From assembly GCA_029011315.1 (NCBI GenBank), contig JAQXLA010000010.1, forward strand, positions 1 to 64,000: a stretch of 64,000 nucleotides of DNA, given 5' to 3'. This document shows, piece by piece, positions 52,305 through 63,381 of this stretch (positions within the stretch are counted from its first letter, which is position 1; each line of letters begins with the position of its first letter). A model generated the notes under the pieces. The model was not told where the DNA came from and did no database searches. It saw nothing but the letters and a program-made list of their open reading frames with translations. Source of the DNA: Desulfovibrionaceae bacterium. Its GTDB lineage: Bacteria > Desulfobacterota > Desulfovibrionia > Desulfovibrionales > Desulfovibrionaceae. The translations under genes were made by a program, and so were the position numbers.

Positions 52305-53612
52305 ATGGATGTTGTTCTTCTTTCACGGCTGCAGTTTGCCATAGCTGTTTTTTTTCATTTTATTTTCGTGCCGCTTACCCTCGGCATGACGGTTCTTCTG
52401 GCCATTATGGAAACAGCCTATGTGCGTACGGGCAAGGAAATCTGGAAAAGAGCTGTTCGTTTCTGGGGTAAACTTTTTCTCATTAACTTTACGCTCGGCG
52501 TTGTTACAGGCATTTCTCTGGTCTTCCAGTTCGGCATGAACTGGTCGCGCTATTCAGCCTTTGTAGGTGATATTTTCGGTTCCCTGCTGGCTATTGAAGC
52601 GACTGTTGCCTTTTTTCTTGAATCGGTCTTTGTCGCTGTCTGGGCTTTCGGATGGAATCGGATCAGCCGCAAGGCGCATCTTGTGGCTATCTGGCTCGTC
52701 GCATTGGCTTCAAACACGTCCGCTTTATGGATTATCTTGGCAAACGGCTGGATGCAGAATCCCGTAGGCTATGTTCTGCGCAATGGACGCGCCGAGCTCG
52801 AAAGCTTTGGAAGCGTATTTTTCAACGGATTCGCCTGGGGACAATATTCCCATACTATCTTTTCTTCATGGATGCTCTCCGGATTTTTCATTCTCGGTAT
52901 TTCCGCATGGCATCTCCTTCGCGGCAACGAAACGGAATTTTTCAAGAAATCCGTAAAAGTTGCGGCTCCATTTACGCTGATTCTTGCGCTTCTTCTCGGC
53001 ATGACAGGCCACAAGCATGCCGTTGATGTCGCCCTGCATCAGCCGATGAAGCTGGCTGCTATGGAATCTCACTGGGATACCGCGAAAAACGTACCGATGT
53101 ATCTTCTTGTCGTACCGGATCCGGATAACAGCACCAATCTTGTTGAGGCATTCCCTGTCCCGGATATGCTGAGCATGCTGGTTGGCGGTTCCGGAGATAC
53201 GGAAGTGAAGGGGCTGAAAGAAGTTGCTCCCGATCTTCGTCCTCCTGTCACTCCCACTTTCCTGTCCTTCCGCTTCATGGCCGGATGCGGCGTGCTGTTC
53301 ATTCTGCTGGCCTTCCTTGCCTGGCGCCATCGCAGAGATCTGGAACAGTGTCCTCGTCTGATGAAGTGTCTCGTTTACTGCATTCCGCTGCCGTATATTG
53401 CCATTATGGCCGGATGGGCCGTTGCGGAAATCGGCCGTCAGCCATGGATCGTCTATGGCTTGATGAAGACTTCAGATGCGGCTTCCCCCGTACCTTCCTA
53501 TTCCGTTTTCTTCTCCATTCTGGCCTTGATTGTTATTTACGGCTTTCTTGGAACGCTGGATATCGCACTGCTGCGCAAGTATGCAAAGCGCGGTCCCGAT
53601 CCGCGGAACTAG
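52305..53612 (+). CDS. cydA: Cytochrome bd quinol oxidase subunit I
   Basis: 435 aa, polytopic. Starts MDVVLLSRLQFAIAVFFHFI, including the His ligand region; PLTLGMTVLLAIMETAYVRT, GISLVFQFGMNWSRYSAFVG, and the conserved Q-loop/haem b558 stretch AEIGRQPWIVYGLMKTSDA. The Q-loop is short, as in most non-proteobacterial and anaerobe bd enzymes. AAAGGAG before the ATG. Lies 24 bp after roo. A high-affinity O2 scavenger of the inner membrane. Confidence 0.96.
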   Translation: MDVVLLSRLQFAIAVFFHFIFVPLTLGMTVLLAIMETAYVRTGKEIWKRAVRFWGKLFLINFTLGVVTGISLVFQFGMNWSRYSAFVGDIFGSLLAIEATVAFFLESVFVAVWAFGWNRISRKAHLVAIWLVALASNTSALWIILANGWMQNPVGYVLRNGRAELESFGSVFFNGFAWGQYSHTIFSSWMLSGFFILGISAWHLLRGNETEFFKKSVKVAAPFTLILALLLGMTGHKHAVDVALHQPMKLAAMESHWDTAKNVPMYLLVVPDPDNSTNLVEAFPVPDMLSMLVGGSGDTEVKGLKEVAPDLRPPVTPTFLSFRFMAGCGVLFILLAFLAWRHRRDLEQCPRLMKCLVYCIPLPYIAIMAGWAVAEIGRQPWIVYGLMKTSDAASPVPSYSVFFSILALIVIYGFLGTLDIALLRKYAKRGPDPRN

Positions 53613-53645
53613 CCACTCGTTTTTCCTTAAAAAGGAGTCAACACC

Positions 53646-54671
53646 ATGCTTGAAACCGTCTGGTTTGTTCTCTGGGGCCTGCTGTGGGCCGTGTATTTTG
53701 TACTTGATGGATTTGATTTCGGCCTGGGCATCATGCTCCCCCGCGTAGCCCGGACAGAAGATGAAAAACGTATCGTTTATAATGCCGCCGGTCCTTACTG
53801 GGATGGCAACGAAGTATGGCTGATCACCGCTGGCGGCGCGACATTCGCAGCCTTTCCCGGGGCGTATGCCGCTCTGTTTTCCGCACTTTACGCTCCTTTG
53901 TTCATCATTCTGATTGCACTCATTTTCCGCGCCGTTTCCTATGAATTCCGCAGCCATCATCCCTCAGCCAGATGGCGCGCACGCTGGGATAGGTGGCAGT
54001 TTATTGGCAATGCGGTTCCGGCCTTTCTGTTCGGTGTCGCGTTCGCCAATCTGTTCCGAGGCATTCCTCTTGATGCCCAAGGCGTCTATCACGGCAATAT
54101 TCTGTTCCTGCTCAACCCCTATGGATTTTTTGGCGGAGTACTCTTCCTGCTCATGTTCTCACTCCACGGCGCGCTGTGGCTGGCTCTGAAGAGTACCGAT
54201 GACATCCACGAACGGGCTTTACAGAAAGCTGAAGCGATTTGGGGCTGGCTGGCTGCTGTTACGGTCATTTTCCTGCTGCTGACGGCCGTCAGCACCAATC
54301 TTTATGACAACAGCCTGGAACATCCCGTCTTGTTTGTCTTCCCGATTCTTGCGGCCCTGTCTCTGATTGCTGAAAAGATTCTGATTCGCCGCTGTATTCC
54401 CGGATCCTGGATATGCAGCTCTCTGTTCATCATCTGCGTCGTGTTCTTCGGCGTCTGCGGCATGTATCCAAGCCTGATCATTTCCAGCATGGATCCAACT
54501 GCGACACTGACCATTTTCAACAGTGCTTCAAGCGAACTGACCTTGAAGATCATGCTCGGCGTCGTCGCCATCTTCGTCCCACTGGTTATCGGGTATCAGG
54601 CCTGGGCGTATTCCATCTTTGCGCAAAAGATCACGCCTGAAAGCCTGAAGGCTGAGGATCACGCTTACTGA
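53646..54671 (+). CDS. cydB: Cytochrome bd quinol oxidase subunit II
   Basis: 341 aa with eight to nine membrane helices. N-terminus LETVWFVLWGLLWAVYFVLD-type with GFDFGLGIMLP, then NAAGPYWDGNEVWLITAGGA, RAVSYEFRSHH and the conserved central helices. AAAAGGAG before the ATG at 53646. Last gene of the oxygen-defence run; ended by the terminator at 54701-54730. Confidence 0.96.
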   Translation: MLETVWFVLWGLLWAVYFVLDGFDFGLGIMLPRVARTEDEKRIVYNAAGPYWDGNEVWLITAGGATFAAFPGAYAALFSALYAPLFIILIALIFRAVSYEFRSHHPSARWRARWDRWQFIGNAVPAFLFGVAFANLFRGIPLDAQGVYHGNILFLLNPYGFFGGVLFLLMFSLHGALWLALKSTDDIHERALQKAEAIWGWLAAVTVIFLLLTAVSTNLYDNSLEHPVLFVFPILAALSLIAEKILIRRCIPGSWICSSLFIICVVFFGVCGMYPSLIISSMDPTATLTIFNSASSELTLKIMLGVVAIFVPLVIGYQAWAYSIFAQKITPESLKAEDHAY

Positions 54672-54700
54672 TTTTTCGTTCAGAGCAGACTTTTTATTCT

Positions 54701-54730
54701 GAGGCTCCTGCAAAGGAGCCTCTTTTTTTT
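54701..54730 (+). terminator. Terminator of the cydAB transcript
   Basis: GAGGCTCC-TGCAAA-GGAGCCTC followed by eight T residues. Confidence 0.88.
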
Positions 54731-54841
54731 GCATAAAATACGAAATTTTTATGGCATATCCGGCATGTATAAACTCGACTTTTTAGGTAAAAACAATTAA
54801 AATATGCAATTCTTTATATGTTTCATATCCGGAGTAAAGCC

Positions 54842-56146
54842 ATGATCTGTCATACAATGTCACTGCGGAGCGCAGAGGAAGAACAACAGCTGACCAGTCT
54901 CCTGTTGCAGCGCAATCAGCCGCAGGAATCTGTCGAGACAGCAGTAAAAGGCATGATTGCTGACGTCGCTGAACGCGGCGATGCAGCGCTTTTCGACTAC
55001 TGCCGGAAATTCGACTGCCCCGATATGGAAGGTTCTCTGAGTATTTCTGAAGAGACCATTCAGCAGGCATACAGCGGAGTCTCTTCCGAAGAGCTGAACC
55101 GAATCCGCATCGCCGCCGGAAATATTCGTGCTTTCCATGAAGCGCAAAAAGAACGCTCGTGGTTTCAAAGCCGTGAAGACGGAACAATCCTCGGACAAAT
55201 GACTGTTCCCGTCGATCGGGCGGGGCTGTATGTGCCCGGAGGACGCGGAGGCAACACTCCTCTGCTGTCCAGTCTGCTAATGACCGCTATTCCAGCACAG
55301 GTTGCCGGCGTCAAGGAAATTGCTGTCGTATCGCCACCAAGAGCCGATGGCTCTCTGAATCCTTCTCTGCTCGCTGCCGCCCATGAACTCGGAATCCGGG
55401 AAATCTACAGAATGGGCGGAGCCTGGTCCATCGCCGCTTTGGCGCTTGGCACAAAATCCGTACCGAAAGTCGATGTCATTGCCGGCCCGGGCAATATCTG
55501 GGTTACGACGGCAAAGCGTCTGGTCATCGGTCGTGTCGGCATTGACATGATTGCCGGACCAAGCGAAGTGCTGATTCTGGCCGATTCCACAGCGAATCCG
55601 AAATGGATTGCTGCTGACATGCTCGCTCAGGCTGAACACGACAGGCTCGCGTCTGCAATCTGTCTCACAACCGATGAATCTTTGGCCAGACAGATCCAGA
55701 TCTGCCTGGAAGAGCAGATCGCGACCCTTCCCCGGGAAGAAATTGCCCGTCAGTCCCTGGCCGAATGGGGCGTTGTGGCAGTGGTTTCCGACCTTGATAA
55801 AGCCATAGACATCGCAAACCGGATCGCTCCCGAACATCTCGAAATTCTTACGGAACAGCCATGGAGCGTTCTGCCGCGCATCCGTCATGCAGGAGCGGCT
55901 TTCCTCGGTCCGTACTCGCCGGAAACGCTCGGCGACTACTGCGCCGGCCCCAATCATGTTTTGCCCACATTGTCAACAGCACGCTTTTCCTCGGCTCTGT
56001 CAGTCCAGACATTCAGCCGCAGAATGAGTATTATTTCTGCCGGACGCGCTTTTGCGGAAAACCATGCTCCTGTAACCGCTGCATTGGCCCGAATGGAACA
56101 GCTTGAAGCACACGCCCGTTCCATGGAATGCAGGGTCTCCCGGTAA
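54842..56146 (+). CDS. hisD: Histidinol dehydrogenase
   Basis: 434 aa from the ATG at 54842 (GGAG 9 nt upstream); an ATG 8 codons earlier lacks a site. Two-step NAD+ oxidation of histidinol to histidine. Signatures VDRAGLYVPGGRGGNTPLLS, AGPGNIWVTTAKRLV, VGIDMIAGPSEVLILADSTA, DMLAQAEHDRLASA with the zinc/catalytic residues, IAPEHLEILTEQPW and PETLGDYCAGPNHVLPT. No other his genes are in the window; it is first of hisD-fabI-typA. Confidence 0.96.
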   Translation: MICHTMSLRSAEEEQQLTSLLLQRNQPQESVETAVKGMIADVAERGDAALFDYCRKFDCPDMEGSLSISEETIQQAYSGVSSEELNRIRIAAGNIRAFHEAQKERSWFQSREDGTILGQMTVPVDRAGLYVPGGRGGNTPLLSSLLMTAIPAQVAGVKEIAVVSPPRADGSLNPSLLAAAHELGIREIYRMGGAWSIAALALGTKSVPKVDVIAGPGNIWVTTAKRLVIGRVGIDMIAGPSEVLILADSTANPKWIAADMLAQAEHDRLASAICLTTDESLARQIQICLEEQIATLPREEIARQSLAEWGVVAVVSDLDKAIDIANRIAPEHLEILTEQPWSVLPRIRHAGAAFLGPYSPETLGDYCAGPNHVLPTLSTARFSSALSVQTFSRRMSIISAGRAFAENHAPVTAALARMEQLEAHARSMECRVSR

Positions 56147-56170
56147 CCTTTCACAGAAGGAATATACATT

Positions 56171-56935
56171 ATGATGCTTGAAAACAAAAAATGTCTCATT
56201 CTTGGTGTTGCCAATCAGAAAAGCATTGCCTATGGAATCGCCTCTGCCTTCCGGCGTGAGGGTGCCCGCCTTGCCTTCAGCTATCTCGGAGAAGCCATCA
56301 AAAAACGTGTTGAGCCGATTTCTGAGGAGCTGGGAGGCGAATTCATTTTTCCCTGCGACGTCTCCAGCGATGAGAGCATCGCACAGGCCGTTCAAACCGT
56401 AAGGGAACAGTGGGGAACTGTGGACGTTATCGTGCATTCCGTCGCCTTTGCGCCGAAAGAGGCACTGTCCCAACCCTTCATTGAAACCACCCGTGAAGCA
56501 TTCCGTGTGGCTCTCGATGTCTCCGCCTACTCTCTTCCGGCCGTATGCAATGCCTTCCTGCCCATCATGAACCCCGGGGCATCTGTTCTGACCATGACCT
56601 ATTACGGCGCACAGAAAGTGATTCCCAACTATAACGTCATGGGCGTTGCCAAGGCGGCTCTGGAAGCTTCAGTCCGTTATCTTTCCGCCGATCTCGGACT
56701 GAAGGGCATGCGCATCAATGCCATCAGCGCAGGAGCGGTGCGCACGCTTGCCGCTTCCGGCATTTCCGATTTCCGACATCTGTTCAAGCAGTTTGAAGAC
56801 GTTGCCGCCCTGCACCGCAACATTACCATTGAGGAAATCGGCAACGCTGCGGCATTCCTCTGCTCTGACATGGCATCCGCTATAACTGGAGAAACCGTAT
56901 TTGTGGACTGCGGCTGCCACAATATGGCTCTTTAA
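56171..56935 (+). CDS. fabI: Enoyl-ACP reductase (NADH) FabI
   Basis: 254 aa SDR-type enzyme for the last step of each fatty-acid elongation round. NAD-binding start LENKKCLILGVANQKSIAYG, HSVAFAPKEAL, and the catalytic Tyr-x6-Lys pair in YYGAQKVIPNYNVMGVAKAA. C-terminus SDMASAITGETVFVDCGCHN is typical. Two adjacent ATGs (56171, 56174); AAGGA upstream. 24 bp after hisD and 11 bp before typA. Confidence 0.95.
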   Translation: MMLENKKCLILGVANQKSIAYGIASAFRREGARLAFSYLGEAIKKRVEPISEELGGEFIFPCDVSSDESIAQAVQTVREQWGTVDVIVHSVAFAPKEALSQPFIETTREAFRVALDVSAYSLPAVCNAFLPIMNPGASVLTMTYYGAQKVIPNYNVMGVAKAALEASVRYLSADLGLKGMRINAISAGAVRTLAASGISDFRHLFKQFEDVAALHRNITIEEIGNAAAFLCSDMASAITGETVFVDCGCHNMAL

Positions 56936-56946
56936 GGAGTCGTTTG

Positions 56947-58797
56947 GTGAAAAGCTCCGTCCGTAATGAAAATTTGCGCAATATTGCGATCATCGCTCAC
57001 GTTGACCACGGCAAGACCACGCTTGTCGACGCCCTGTTCCGTCAGGGAGGCGTTTTTCGTGCTGACCAGCAGATGGACGATCGCGTCATGGACAGCATGG
57101 ATCTGGAAAGGGAACGTGGCATCACTATTTCCGCAAAGAACTGCGCAGTCTCCTGGAACGGCGTCAAAATCAATATTATTGATACGCCAGGGCATGCGGA
57201 TTTCGGCGGCGAAGTCGAACGGGCTCTGTCAATGGCTGACGGAGCAATCCTGCTCGTCGACTCCGCTGAAGGTCCTCTGCCTCAGACACGCTTCGTGCTC
57301 CGCAAGGCGCTTGCTGCAGGACTGAAAATTATCGTTGTCGTCAATAAAATTGACCGAAAGGATGCCCGTCCGCAGGAAGTTCTCAACGAAATCTATGATC
57401 TGTTTATCGATCTGGATGCCGACGAAGAACAGCTGGAATTTCCGGTTCTGTACGCTATCGGCCGCGACGGTGTGGCCATGCGCAATATTGACGATGAAAG
57501 GAAAGACCTGTCACCTCTCTTTGAAACACTGCTGGAAACGGTTCCTGGTCCGGCCTATGATCCGGAAGAGCCCTTTCAGATGCTTGTCTCGGATCTCGAT
57601 TACTCAGACTATCTGGGAAGGCTGGCTGTCGGCCGTATTGTCCACGGCACGGTCCAGTCAAAAGACGCTTTGGTCTGTGTCAATGCACAGAATGTGCCCG
57701 TTCCCCTGAGAGTCACCCGTCTTCAGGCATATCAGGGGCTCCGACTCGTGGAAATCGATTCCGCTCAGCCTGGAGATATTGTCGTCCTCGCCGGTCTGGA
57801 AGATGTATCCATAGGCGATACAATCTGCAACCGCGACAACGTGCGGGCCCTGCCGCGTCTCCGTGTTGATGAACCGACCGTATCCATGCGCTTCGGCATC
57901 AATACCTCGCCTCTGGCCGGACGTGAGGGAAAAATTGTCCAGGCACGCAAAATCCGGGAACGTCTGGATCGTGAAGCGCTGACCAACGTCGCCGTACGCA
58001 TTGAGGACAGTGAAGATCGGGACTGCTTCATTGTGAAAGGCCGAGGAGAATTCCAGATGGCCATTCTCATTGAAACCATGCGTCGCGAAGGCTTCGAACT
58101 GTGCGTCAGCCGTCCGGAAGTTATTTTCAAAAAAGACGAAAACGGCAATCTTCTCGAACCTATCGAGCAGCTTTATGTCGACTGCGATGAAACATTCATG
58201 GGCGTGGTGACGGAAAAGCTCGCGCAACGCAAAGGCCGTATGGTCAACTGCGTCAACAACGGCACAGGACGTGTACGCATTGAATTTTCCGTGCCTTCAA
58301 GAGGTATCATCGGCTACAGGGATGAATTTCTGACCGATACCAAAGGCACCGGCATCATGAACTCTCTGCTTGCGGGATATGAGCCGTATCGCGGTGATTT
58401 TCCCAGCCGTTTTACCGGATCTCTTGTCTCCGATCGTGCTGGAAACGCAGTAGCCTACGCTCTGTTCAATCTTGAACCCCGAGGACAGCTCTTCGTCGTT
58501 CCCGGAGATCCCGTGTATGAAGGAATGATTGTCGGCGAACACAATCGGGACAACGACATCGACGTTAATCCCACGAAGGAAAAACATCTGACAAATCTGA
58601 GAGCCTCCGGACATGATGAAGCCATCATTCTGACACCCGTACGTCAGATGACGCTGGAAAAGGCGCTCCATTTTGTACGCGAAGATGAACAGGTTGAAGT
58701 CACGCCCGTTTCTATCCGGCTGAGAAAAACGGAACTGAGTGCTTTTAAGCGATATCAGGCGGCAGGCAAAAAGAAACTTGCCTCGCCCGGAAAGTAA
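56947..58797 (+). CDS. typA: TypA/BipA ribosome-associated GTPase
   Basis: 616 aa translational GTPase involved in stress and 50S assembly. GTG start at 56947 with AAGGAG 8 nt upstream; a TTG one codon earlier is the other choice. G1 IIAHVDHGKTTLVDALF, switch RERGITISAKN, G3 IIDTPGHADFGGEVERALS, G4 VVNKIDRKDARP, then domain II, the EF-G-like domain and the BipA C-terminal domain (RGQLFVVPGDPVYEGMIVGE; DIDVNPTKEKHLTNLRASG). Confidence 0.96.
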   Translation: MKSSVRNENLRNIAIIAHVDHGKTTLVDALFRQGGVFRADQQMDDRVMDSMDLERERGITISAKNCAVSWNGVKINIIDTPGHADFGGEVERALSMADGAILLVDSAEGPLPQTRFVLRKALAAGLKIIVVVNKIDRKDARPQEVLNEIYDLFIDLDADEEQLEFPVLYAIGRDGVAMRNIDDERKDLSPLFETLLETVPGPAYDPEEPFQMLVSDLDYSDYLGRLAVGRIVHGTVQSKDALVCVNAQNVPVPLRVTRLQAYQGLRLVEIDSAQPGDIVVLAGLEDVSIGDTICNRDNVRALPRLRVDEPTVSMRFGINTSPLAGREGKIVQARKIRERLDREALTNVAVRIEDSEDRDCFIVKGRGEFQMAILIETMRREGFELCVSRPEVIFKKDENGNLLEPIEQLYVDCDETFMGVVTEKLAQRKGRMVNCVNNGTGRVRIEFSVPSRGIIGYRDEFLTDTKGTGIMNSLLAGYEPYRGDFPSRFTGSLVSDRAGNAVAYALFNLEPRGQLFVVPGDPVYEGMIVGEHNRDNDIDVNPTKEKHLTNLRASGHDEAIILTPVRQMTLEKALHFVREDEQVEVTPVSIRLRKTELSAFKRYQAAGKKKLASPGK

Positions 58798-58803
58798 TGC
58801 CAC

Positions 58804-58833
58804 AAAAAACCCCGGAAAATTCCGGGGTTTTTT
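58804..58833. terminator. Bidirectional terminator between typA and lon
   Basis: AAAAAACCCCGGAA-AA-TTCCGGGGTTTTTT, a 14-bp stem with poly-A and poly-T flanks, between convergent genes. Confidence 0.9.
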
Positions 58834-58855
58834 GTTATCATTGAGAATCATTCCA

Positions 58856-61312
58856 TCAGGCTGCGGAAGATGCTGTTCCGGAACGCAACGTCTTCACCAA
58901 CATATCCGAATTTTCGCATTCAGCAAAATCAGGTGCCGTTTCTAGTGCCAGCTTGAGGACATCATCCATATGATCCATCAGACACACATCCAGATTCCGC
59001 AGAATATCCTGAGGAATTTCTTTTAAATCCCGCGCATTTTCACTGGGGATCAGAACACGTTTCATACCTGCGCGACTTGCAGCCAGAAGCTTTTCACGCA
59101 GGCCGCCGATAGGCAGCACATTGCCTCTCAGTGTGACTTCTCCAGTCATGGCCACATCATAGCAGACGGGAATCCCTGTCAGGGCAGAAACCAGAGCTGT
59201 CGTAATCGTCACGCCTGCTGACGGTCCGTCTTTTGGCGTCGCCGCTTCAGGAAAATGCACATGGATATCAATTTTATCATAAAAATCCTGACGCAGTCCA
59301 AAAACAGAAGTACGGGAACGCACATAGGACAATGCAGCGCGAGCCGACTCATTCATGACATCGCCAACTTTGCCGGTAATCATGACATTGCCCTTGCCTG
59401 GCATGATGGCGGTTTCAACCTGAAGCATAACGCCTCCGACTGAAGTGTACGCCAGTCCGTTGACGACGCCGACTCGAGATTTTTTCTCGGATTCGCCGAT
59501 CCGGTAGCGGCGAACGCCAAGCAATTTTTCCAGACTTCTCGGTGTCACCACATGCGCGATTTTCTTCTTCGGATGCTCGACCACATCAATAGCCGTTTTG
59601 CGACAGAGATGCGCCAATTCCCGCTCAAGGCTTCGAACACCGGCTTCCAGAGTGTATCCTCTGATAATTTCCGTAAGAGCGTCATCAGAAACTCTTAGAG
59701 ATTTCGGATCCAATCCATGTTCGCGAATCTGCTTTGGCAAAAGGAAATCCCTGGCAATATGCTTTTTCTCTGTTTCCAGATAGCTTGGAATTTCAATAAT
59801 TTCCATGCGATCCTGCAGTGGAAGCGGAATGCCCTGCAACGTATTGGCCGTTGTAATGAAAAAAACCTTGGACAAATCATAATCCAAATCAAGGTAATTA
59901 TCGCAAAACGTCGCATTCTGTTCAGGATCGAGCACTTCCAGAAGAGCCGAAGCTGGATCTCCCCGGAAATCCGCACTTAATTTATCAATTTCATCAAGGC
60001 AGAACAGAGGATTGCTGGATTGAGCTCTTCGCAGCGAAGAAATAATCCGTCCGGGCATGGAGCCGATATACGTCCTTCGATGACCTCGTATTTCAGCTTC
60101 ATCATGCACACCGCCTAAAGACAAGCGTACATATTCTCGTCCTGTAGCGTCCGCAATAGAACGAGCAAGCGATGTTTTTCCAACGCCTGGAGGCCCAACA
60201 AGGCATAAGATCGGCCCTTTAATTCCGCCGTTCAGTTTCTGAACAGCCAGAAATTCAAGAATCCGCTCCTTAGTTTTTTCCAGTCCGAAATGATCGCGAT
60301 CCAGCACAGAACGAGCCCTGGCGAGATCGATATCAATATCCTTCAGCTCATTCCACGGCAGATTGAGAATCCACTCAATGTAATTGCGGGATATGGCATT
60401 TTCCGATCCCTGCCCGGGAATACGGAGTTTCCGCACTTCCTGCATGGCACGATCAAGTGCTGCGGACGGCAAAAATTTTGCCTTGTTCTGAATACGTTTT
60501 TCCAATTCATCAACTTCAGCAGACGGATCCACTTCTCTGCCAAGTTCCTTTGTGATGGCCTTCATCTGCTCAGACAGGTAGTATTCCCGCTGATTTCGAT
60601 CCATCTGTTCCTTCACATCGGCCCGTATTTTCTGTTCCAGATTCGAGATCTGGACTTCTTCCTGCATCAGCCTGTAAATCAGCGTAATTCTTTTCAATGG
60701 ATCAAGCGTTTCATGAATCATCTGCTTATTGAGCTTGCGGCTGTCACGCATCATTGGCAGGATCATATCCGCCAGCTTGCCGGGCTCTGACACGCTCTTC
60801 AGAGAATCCACAATCTCCAAAGACAGCTTTTTATTGGCACGAGCATACTCTTCAAGATACTCATGAATCAGATTGACAAAGGCTTCAGCCTGAACGGAAT
60901 CACAGGCTGGCTCTTCAAGAGTGCGCACTAAAACTACCGGAAAAGGATCCTGCCGCAGAACTTCGCCATCGGCTGACTCCCAGCTGACACGGTAAAGGCC
61001 TTCAAGTATCGCCTTATATGTTGTTGAACTGTCCGGAATTTTGACAAATTGCACGACACGACACACAACCCCCATAGAATGCAGATCTTTCATTTCGGGC
61101 TTTTCCGTTGCCGCATCTTTTTGAGAAACCAGACAGATTTTTCTCCCGTAGTTCTTCAAAGCCGCTTCAATAGCATGGATGGAAGCTTCACGACCTACAA
61201 AAAAAGGAATCACAGCATGCGGCGTCATCACCGCATCTCGCAGAGACATCAGAGGCAGCTCAACAGCCTCATGCAGAATCTCCGTATCAGGTGCAGATAT
61301 CCGTTTATCCAT
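58856..61312 (-). CDS. lon: ATP-dependent protease Lon
   Basis: 818 aa, usual length. LON substrate-binding domain (about 20-210), AAA+ ATPase with Walker [21 protein letters not shown] and Walker B, sensor region, then the Ser-Lys protease (about 605-795) with [20 protein letters not shown] and the Lys in [23 protein letters not shown] at 61312; its ribosome-binding site AAGGAG lies in the clpX end. Last gene of tig-clpP-clpX-lon. Confidence 0.97.
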   Translation of the reverse strand: MDKRISAPDTEILHEAVELPLMSLRDAVMTPHAVIPFFVGREASIHAIEAALKNYGRKICLVSQKDAATEKPEMKDLHSMGVVCRVVQFVKIPDSSTTYKAILEGLYRVSWESADGEVLRQDPFPVVLVRTLEEPACDSVQAEAFVNLIHEYLEEYARANKKLSLEIVDSLKSVSEPGKLADMILPMMRDSRKLNKQMIHETLDPLKRITLIYRLMQEEVQISNLEQKIRADVKEQMDRNQREYYLSEQMKAITKELGREVDPSAEVDELEKRIQNKAKFLPSAALDRAMQEVRKLRIPGQGSENAISRNYIEWILNLPWNELKDIDIDLARARSVLDRDHFGLEKTKERILEFLAVQKLNGGIKGPILCLVGPPGVGKTSLARSIADATGREYVRLSLGGVHDEAEIRGHRRTYIGSMPGRIISSLRRAQSSNPLFCLDEIDKLSADFRGDPASALLEVLDPEQNATFCDNYLDLDYDLSKVFFITTANTLQGIPLPLQDRMEIIEIPSYLETEKKHIARDFLLPKQIREHGLDPKSLRVSDDALTEIIRGYTLEAGVRSLERELAHLCRKTAIDVVEHPKKKIAHVVTPRSLEKLLGVRRYRIGESEKKSRVGVVNGLAYTSVGGVMLQVETAIMPGKGNVMITGKVGDVMNESARAALSYVRSRTSVFGLRQDFYDKIDIHVHFPEAATPKDGPSAGVTITTALVSALTGIPVCYDVAMTGEVTLRGNVLPIGGLREKLLAASRAGMKRVLIPSENARDLKEIPQDILRNLDVCLMDHMDDVLKLALETAPDFAECENSDMLVKTLRSGTASSAA

Positions 61313-61315
61313 AGT

Positions 61316-62575
61316 CTATTTTGCTCCTTTCTCCGAACCGCCGGTATCGAAGACATATTTCGGTTCCGCGCCTTTCTCAATAGTATCCGCATCGACAATG
61401 CAGGTTTTCAATCCGTGCATGGAAGGTACGCGAAACATAATGTTCAGCATGGCTGCTTCAAGGACATTGCGCAAACCACGAGCTCCGGTCTTACGCTCCA
61501 AAGCTTTCTTGGCCGCTGCTCTCAAAGCTTCAGTCGTAAACTTCAACGTAACGCCATCCAGCTCAAAAAGCATACGGTACTGCCGAACCAACGCGTTTTT
61601 CGGCTCTGTCAAAACACGGACGAGATCCTCTTCGTTTAATTCCCCGATATGCGTAAGCACAGGAAGTCGGCCGACAAATTCCGGAATCAGGCCAAAGCGA
61701 ACCAGATCATTCGGCATCAGGCGATCCAGAAGATCCTCCAGCGAATGCTCCTTTTTTGAGATTACGGAGGCTCCAAAACCTATGCTTCCGCCTTTCATGC
61801 GCTGTTCTATAATCTTTTCAAGACCGACAAACGCCCCTCCTACGATAAAGAGGATGTTGGATGTATCCATGCGGATAAATTCCTGCTGCGGATGTTTCCT
61901 GCCTCCCTTTGGGGGAATATTGGCTTCTGTACCCTCAATAATCTTCAGCAGAGCCTGCTGCACGCCCTCTCCAGAAACATCTCGAGTAATGGACGCGCTT
62001 TCACTTTTTCGTGAAATTTTGTCAATTTCATCGATATAAATAATGCCGTGCTTTGCCGCTTCCATATCATATTCCGCATTTTGGAGCAGCTGCACCAGAA
62101 CATTTTCCACATCTTCGCCCACATAGCCGGCTTCCGTAAGCGTCGTCGCGTCAGCTATGGCAAAAGGTACATTCAGAATCTTCGCAAGCGTCTTGGCCAG
62201 CAGCGTCTTGCCGCTTCCAGACGGACCAACCAGCAGAATATTGCTTTTTTCCAGCTCCACGGAACCGGAATGAGCTGACGCAGATGCGTAGCGAATTCTC
62301 TTATAATGATTGTACACCGCTACGGACAGGACACGCTTTGCGCTTTCCTGACCAATAACGTATTCATCAAGCCTGGACTTAATCTCCTCAGGTGTGGGCA
62401 GCGCGTCTCCTCCACGGGTTTGGCTGAGCTCATGCCGTGCCGCTGCACGGCCGCATGCTTCCACGCAATCCCTGCAAATCAGGACTCCATCGGAACCGGA
62501 AAAGAACTGTCCGCCTTCTTCTTCTTTCTTTCCGCAGAAAGAGCATACCAATTTGGACTGCTGGTCTTCAGTCAT
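61316..62575 (-). CDS. clpX: ATP-dependent Clp protease ATP-binding subunit ClpX
   Basis: 419 aa from the ATG at 62575, behind GGAGGG; 23 earlier open codons lack family similarity. C4 zinc finger ([25 protein letters not shown]), AAA+ with [53 protein letters not shown], the RKH/substrate loops ([10 protein letters not shown]) and the ClpP-binding IGF loop ([11 protein letters not shown]). Unfolds substrates for ClpP. Confidence 0.97.
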   Translation of the reverse strand: MTEDQQSKLVCSFCGKKEEEGGQFFSGSDGVLICRDCVEACGRAAARHELSQTRGGDALPTPEEIKSRLDEYVIGQESAKRVLSVAVYNHYKRIRYASASAHSGSVELEKSNILLVGPSGSGKTLLAKTLAKILNVPFAIADATTLTEAGYVGEDVENVLVQLLQNAEYDMEAAKHGIIYIDEIDKISRKSESASITRDVSGEGVQQALLKIIEGTEANIPPKGGRKHPQQEFIRMDTSNILFIVGGAFVGLEKIIEQRMKGGSIGFGASVISKKEHSLEDLLDRLMPNDLVRFGLIPEFVGRLPVLTHIGELNEEDLVRVLTEPKNALVRQYRMLFELDGVTLKFTTEALRAAAKKALERKTGARGLRNVLEAAMLNIMFRVPSMHGLKTCIVDADTIEKGAEPKYVFDTGGSEKGAK

Positions 62576-62588
62576 TATCTTGCCCTCC

Positions 62589-63197
62589 TTATGCCCGTTC
62601 CGCAGATTTTGCCAAATCAGCCCGAGAAGACAGCACTTTGTCAATCAGTCCATAGCGCGCCGCCTCTTCTGCAGTCATGAAATTGTCGCGATCCGTATCT
62701 CTGGATATGGTTGCCAACGGCTTGCCCGTGTGCTGCGCCAGCAATCCGTTCAAGCTGCGCTTCATGCGCAGGATTTCTTTTGCATGGATATCGATATCCG
62801 TTGCCTGCCCCTGAAAGCCCCCAAGTGGCTGATGTATCATAATCTGACTGTGAGGCAGAGCATATCGAAGTCCGGGGTGCCCGGCACTGAGCAAAACAGC
62901 GCCCATGCTGGCTGCTCTCCCAATACAGAGCGTGGCAACAGGTGCCGTAATATACTGCATGGTATCGTAAATCGCCATGCCTGCAGTCACAGACCCTCCT
63001 GGACTGTTGATGTACATGTAAATTTCTTTTTCAGGATCGTCTCCTTCAAGAAACAGGAGCTGCGCACAGACAAGAGACGCCACATTATCATCTATCTCAC
63101 TACCCAGGACGATGATACGATCCTTCAATAAACGGGAATAAATATCATAGGCGCGCTCATAGCGGCCATTATTTTCCAAAACTGTAGGAATGAACAT
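62589..63197 (-). CDS. clpP: ATP-dependent Clp protease proteolytic subunit ClpP
   Basis: 202 aa from the ATG at 63197 with GGAGA; 21 earlier open codons are not ClpP-like. The catalytic triad Ser97 ([14 protein letters not shown]), His122 ([13 protein letters not shown]) and Asp171 (DTDRDNFM) is complete. N-terminus [20 protein letters not shown] matches the family. 13 bp before clpX. Confidence 0.97.
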   Translation of the reverse strand: MFIPTVLENNGRYERAYDIYSRLLKDRIIVLGSEIDDNVASLVCAQLLFLEGDDPEKEIYMYINSPGGSVTAGMAIYDTMQYITAPVATLCIGRAASMGAVLLSAGHPGLRYALPHSQIMIHQPLGGFQGQATDIDIHAKEILRMKRSLNGLLAQHTGKPLATISRDTDRDNFMTAEEAARYGLIDKVLSSRADLAKSAERA

Positions 63198-63307
63198 GAA
63201 AAATCTCCGAGAACTGTATGTAAAAAAGCTGAAAGTATTGCTATGAAATATAAAGCACATCGCAAAAACGGCAAGATGCCGAAGAAAAAAAACTTCTTTT
63301 CCCGAAT

Positions 63308-63339
63308 AAAAACGCCGAAACGGCTGTCCGCTTCGGCGT
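63308..63339 (-). terminator. Terminator after tig
   Basis: ACGCCGAAGCGG-ACAG-CCGTTTCGGCGT on the minus strand (12 bp, one G-T pair), followed by TTTTATT, just past the tig stop. clpP therefore likely has its own promoter in the 110-bp gap. Confidence 0.75.
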
Positions 63340-63381
63340 GTTGCTCAAATATTACGCGGCATTACACCGCAATCCGCTTGA

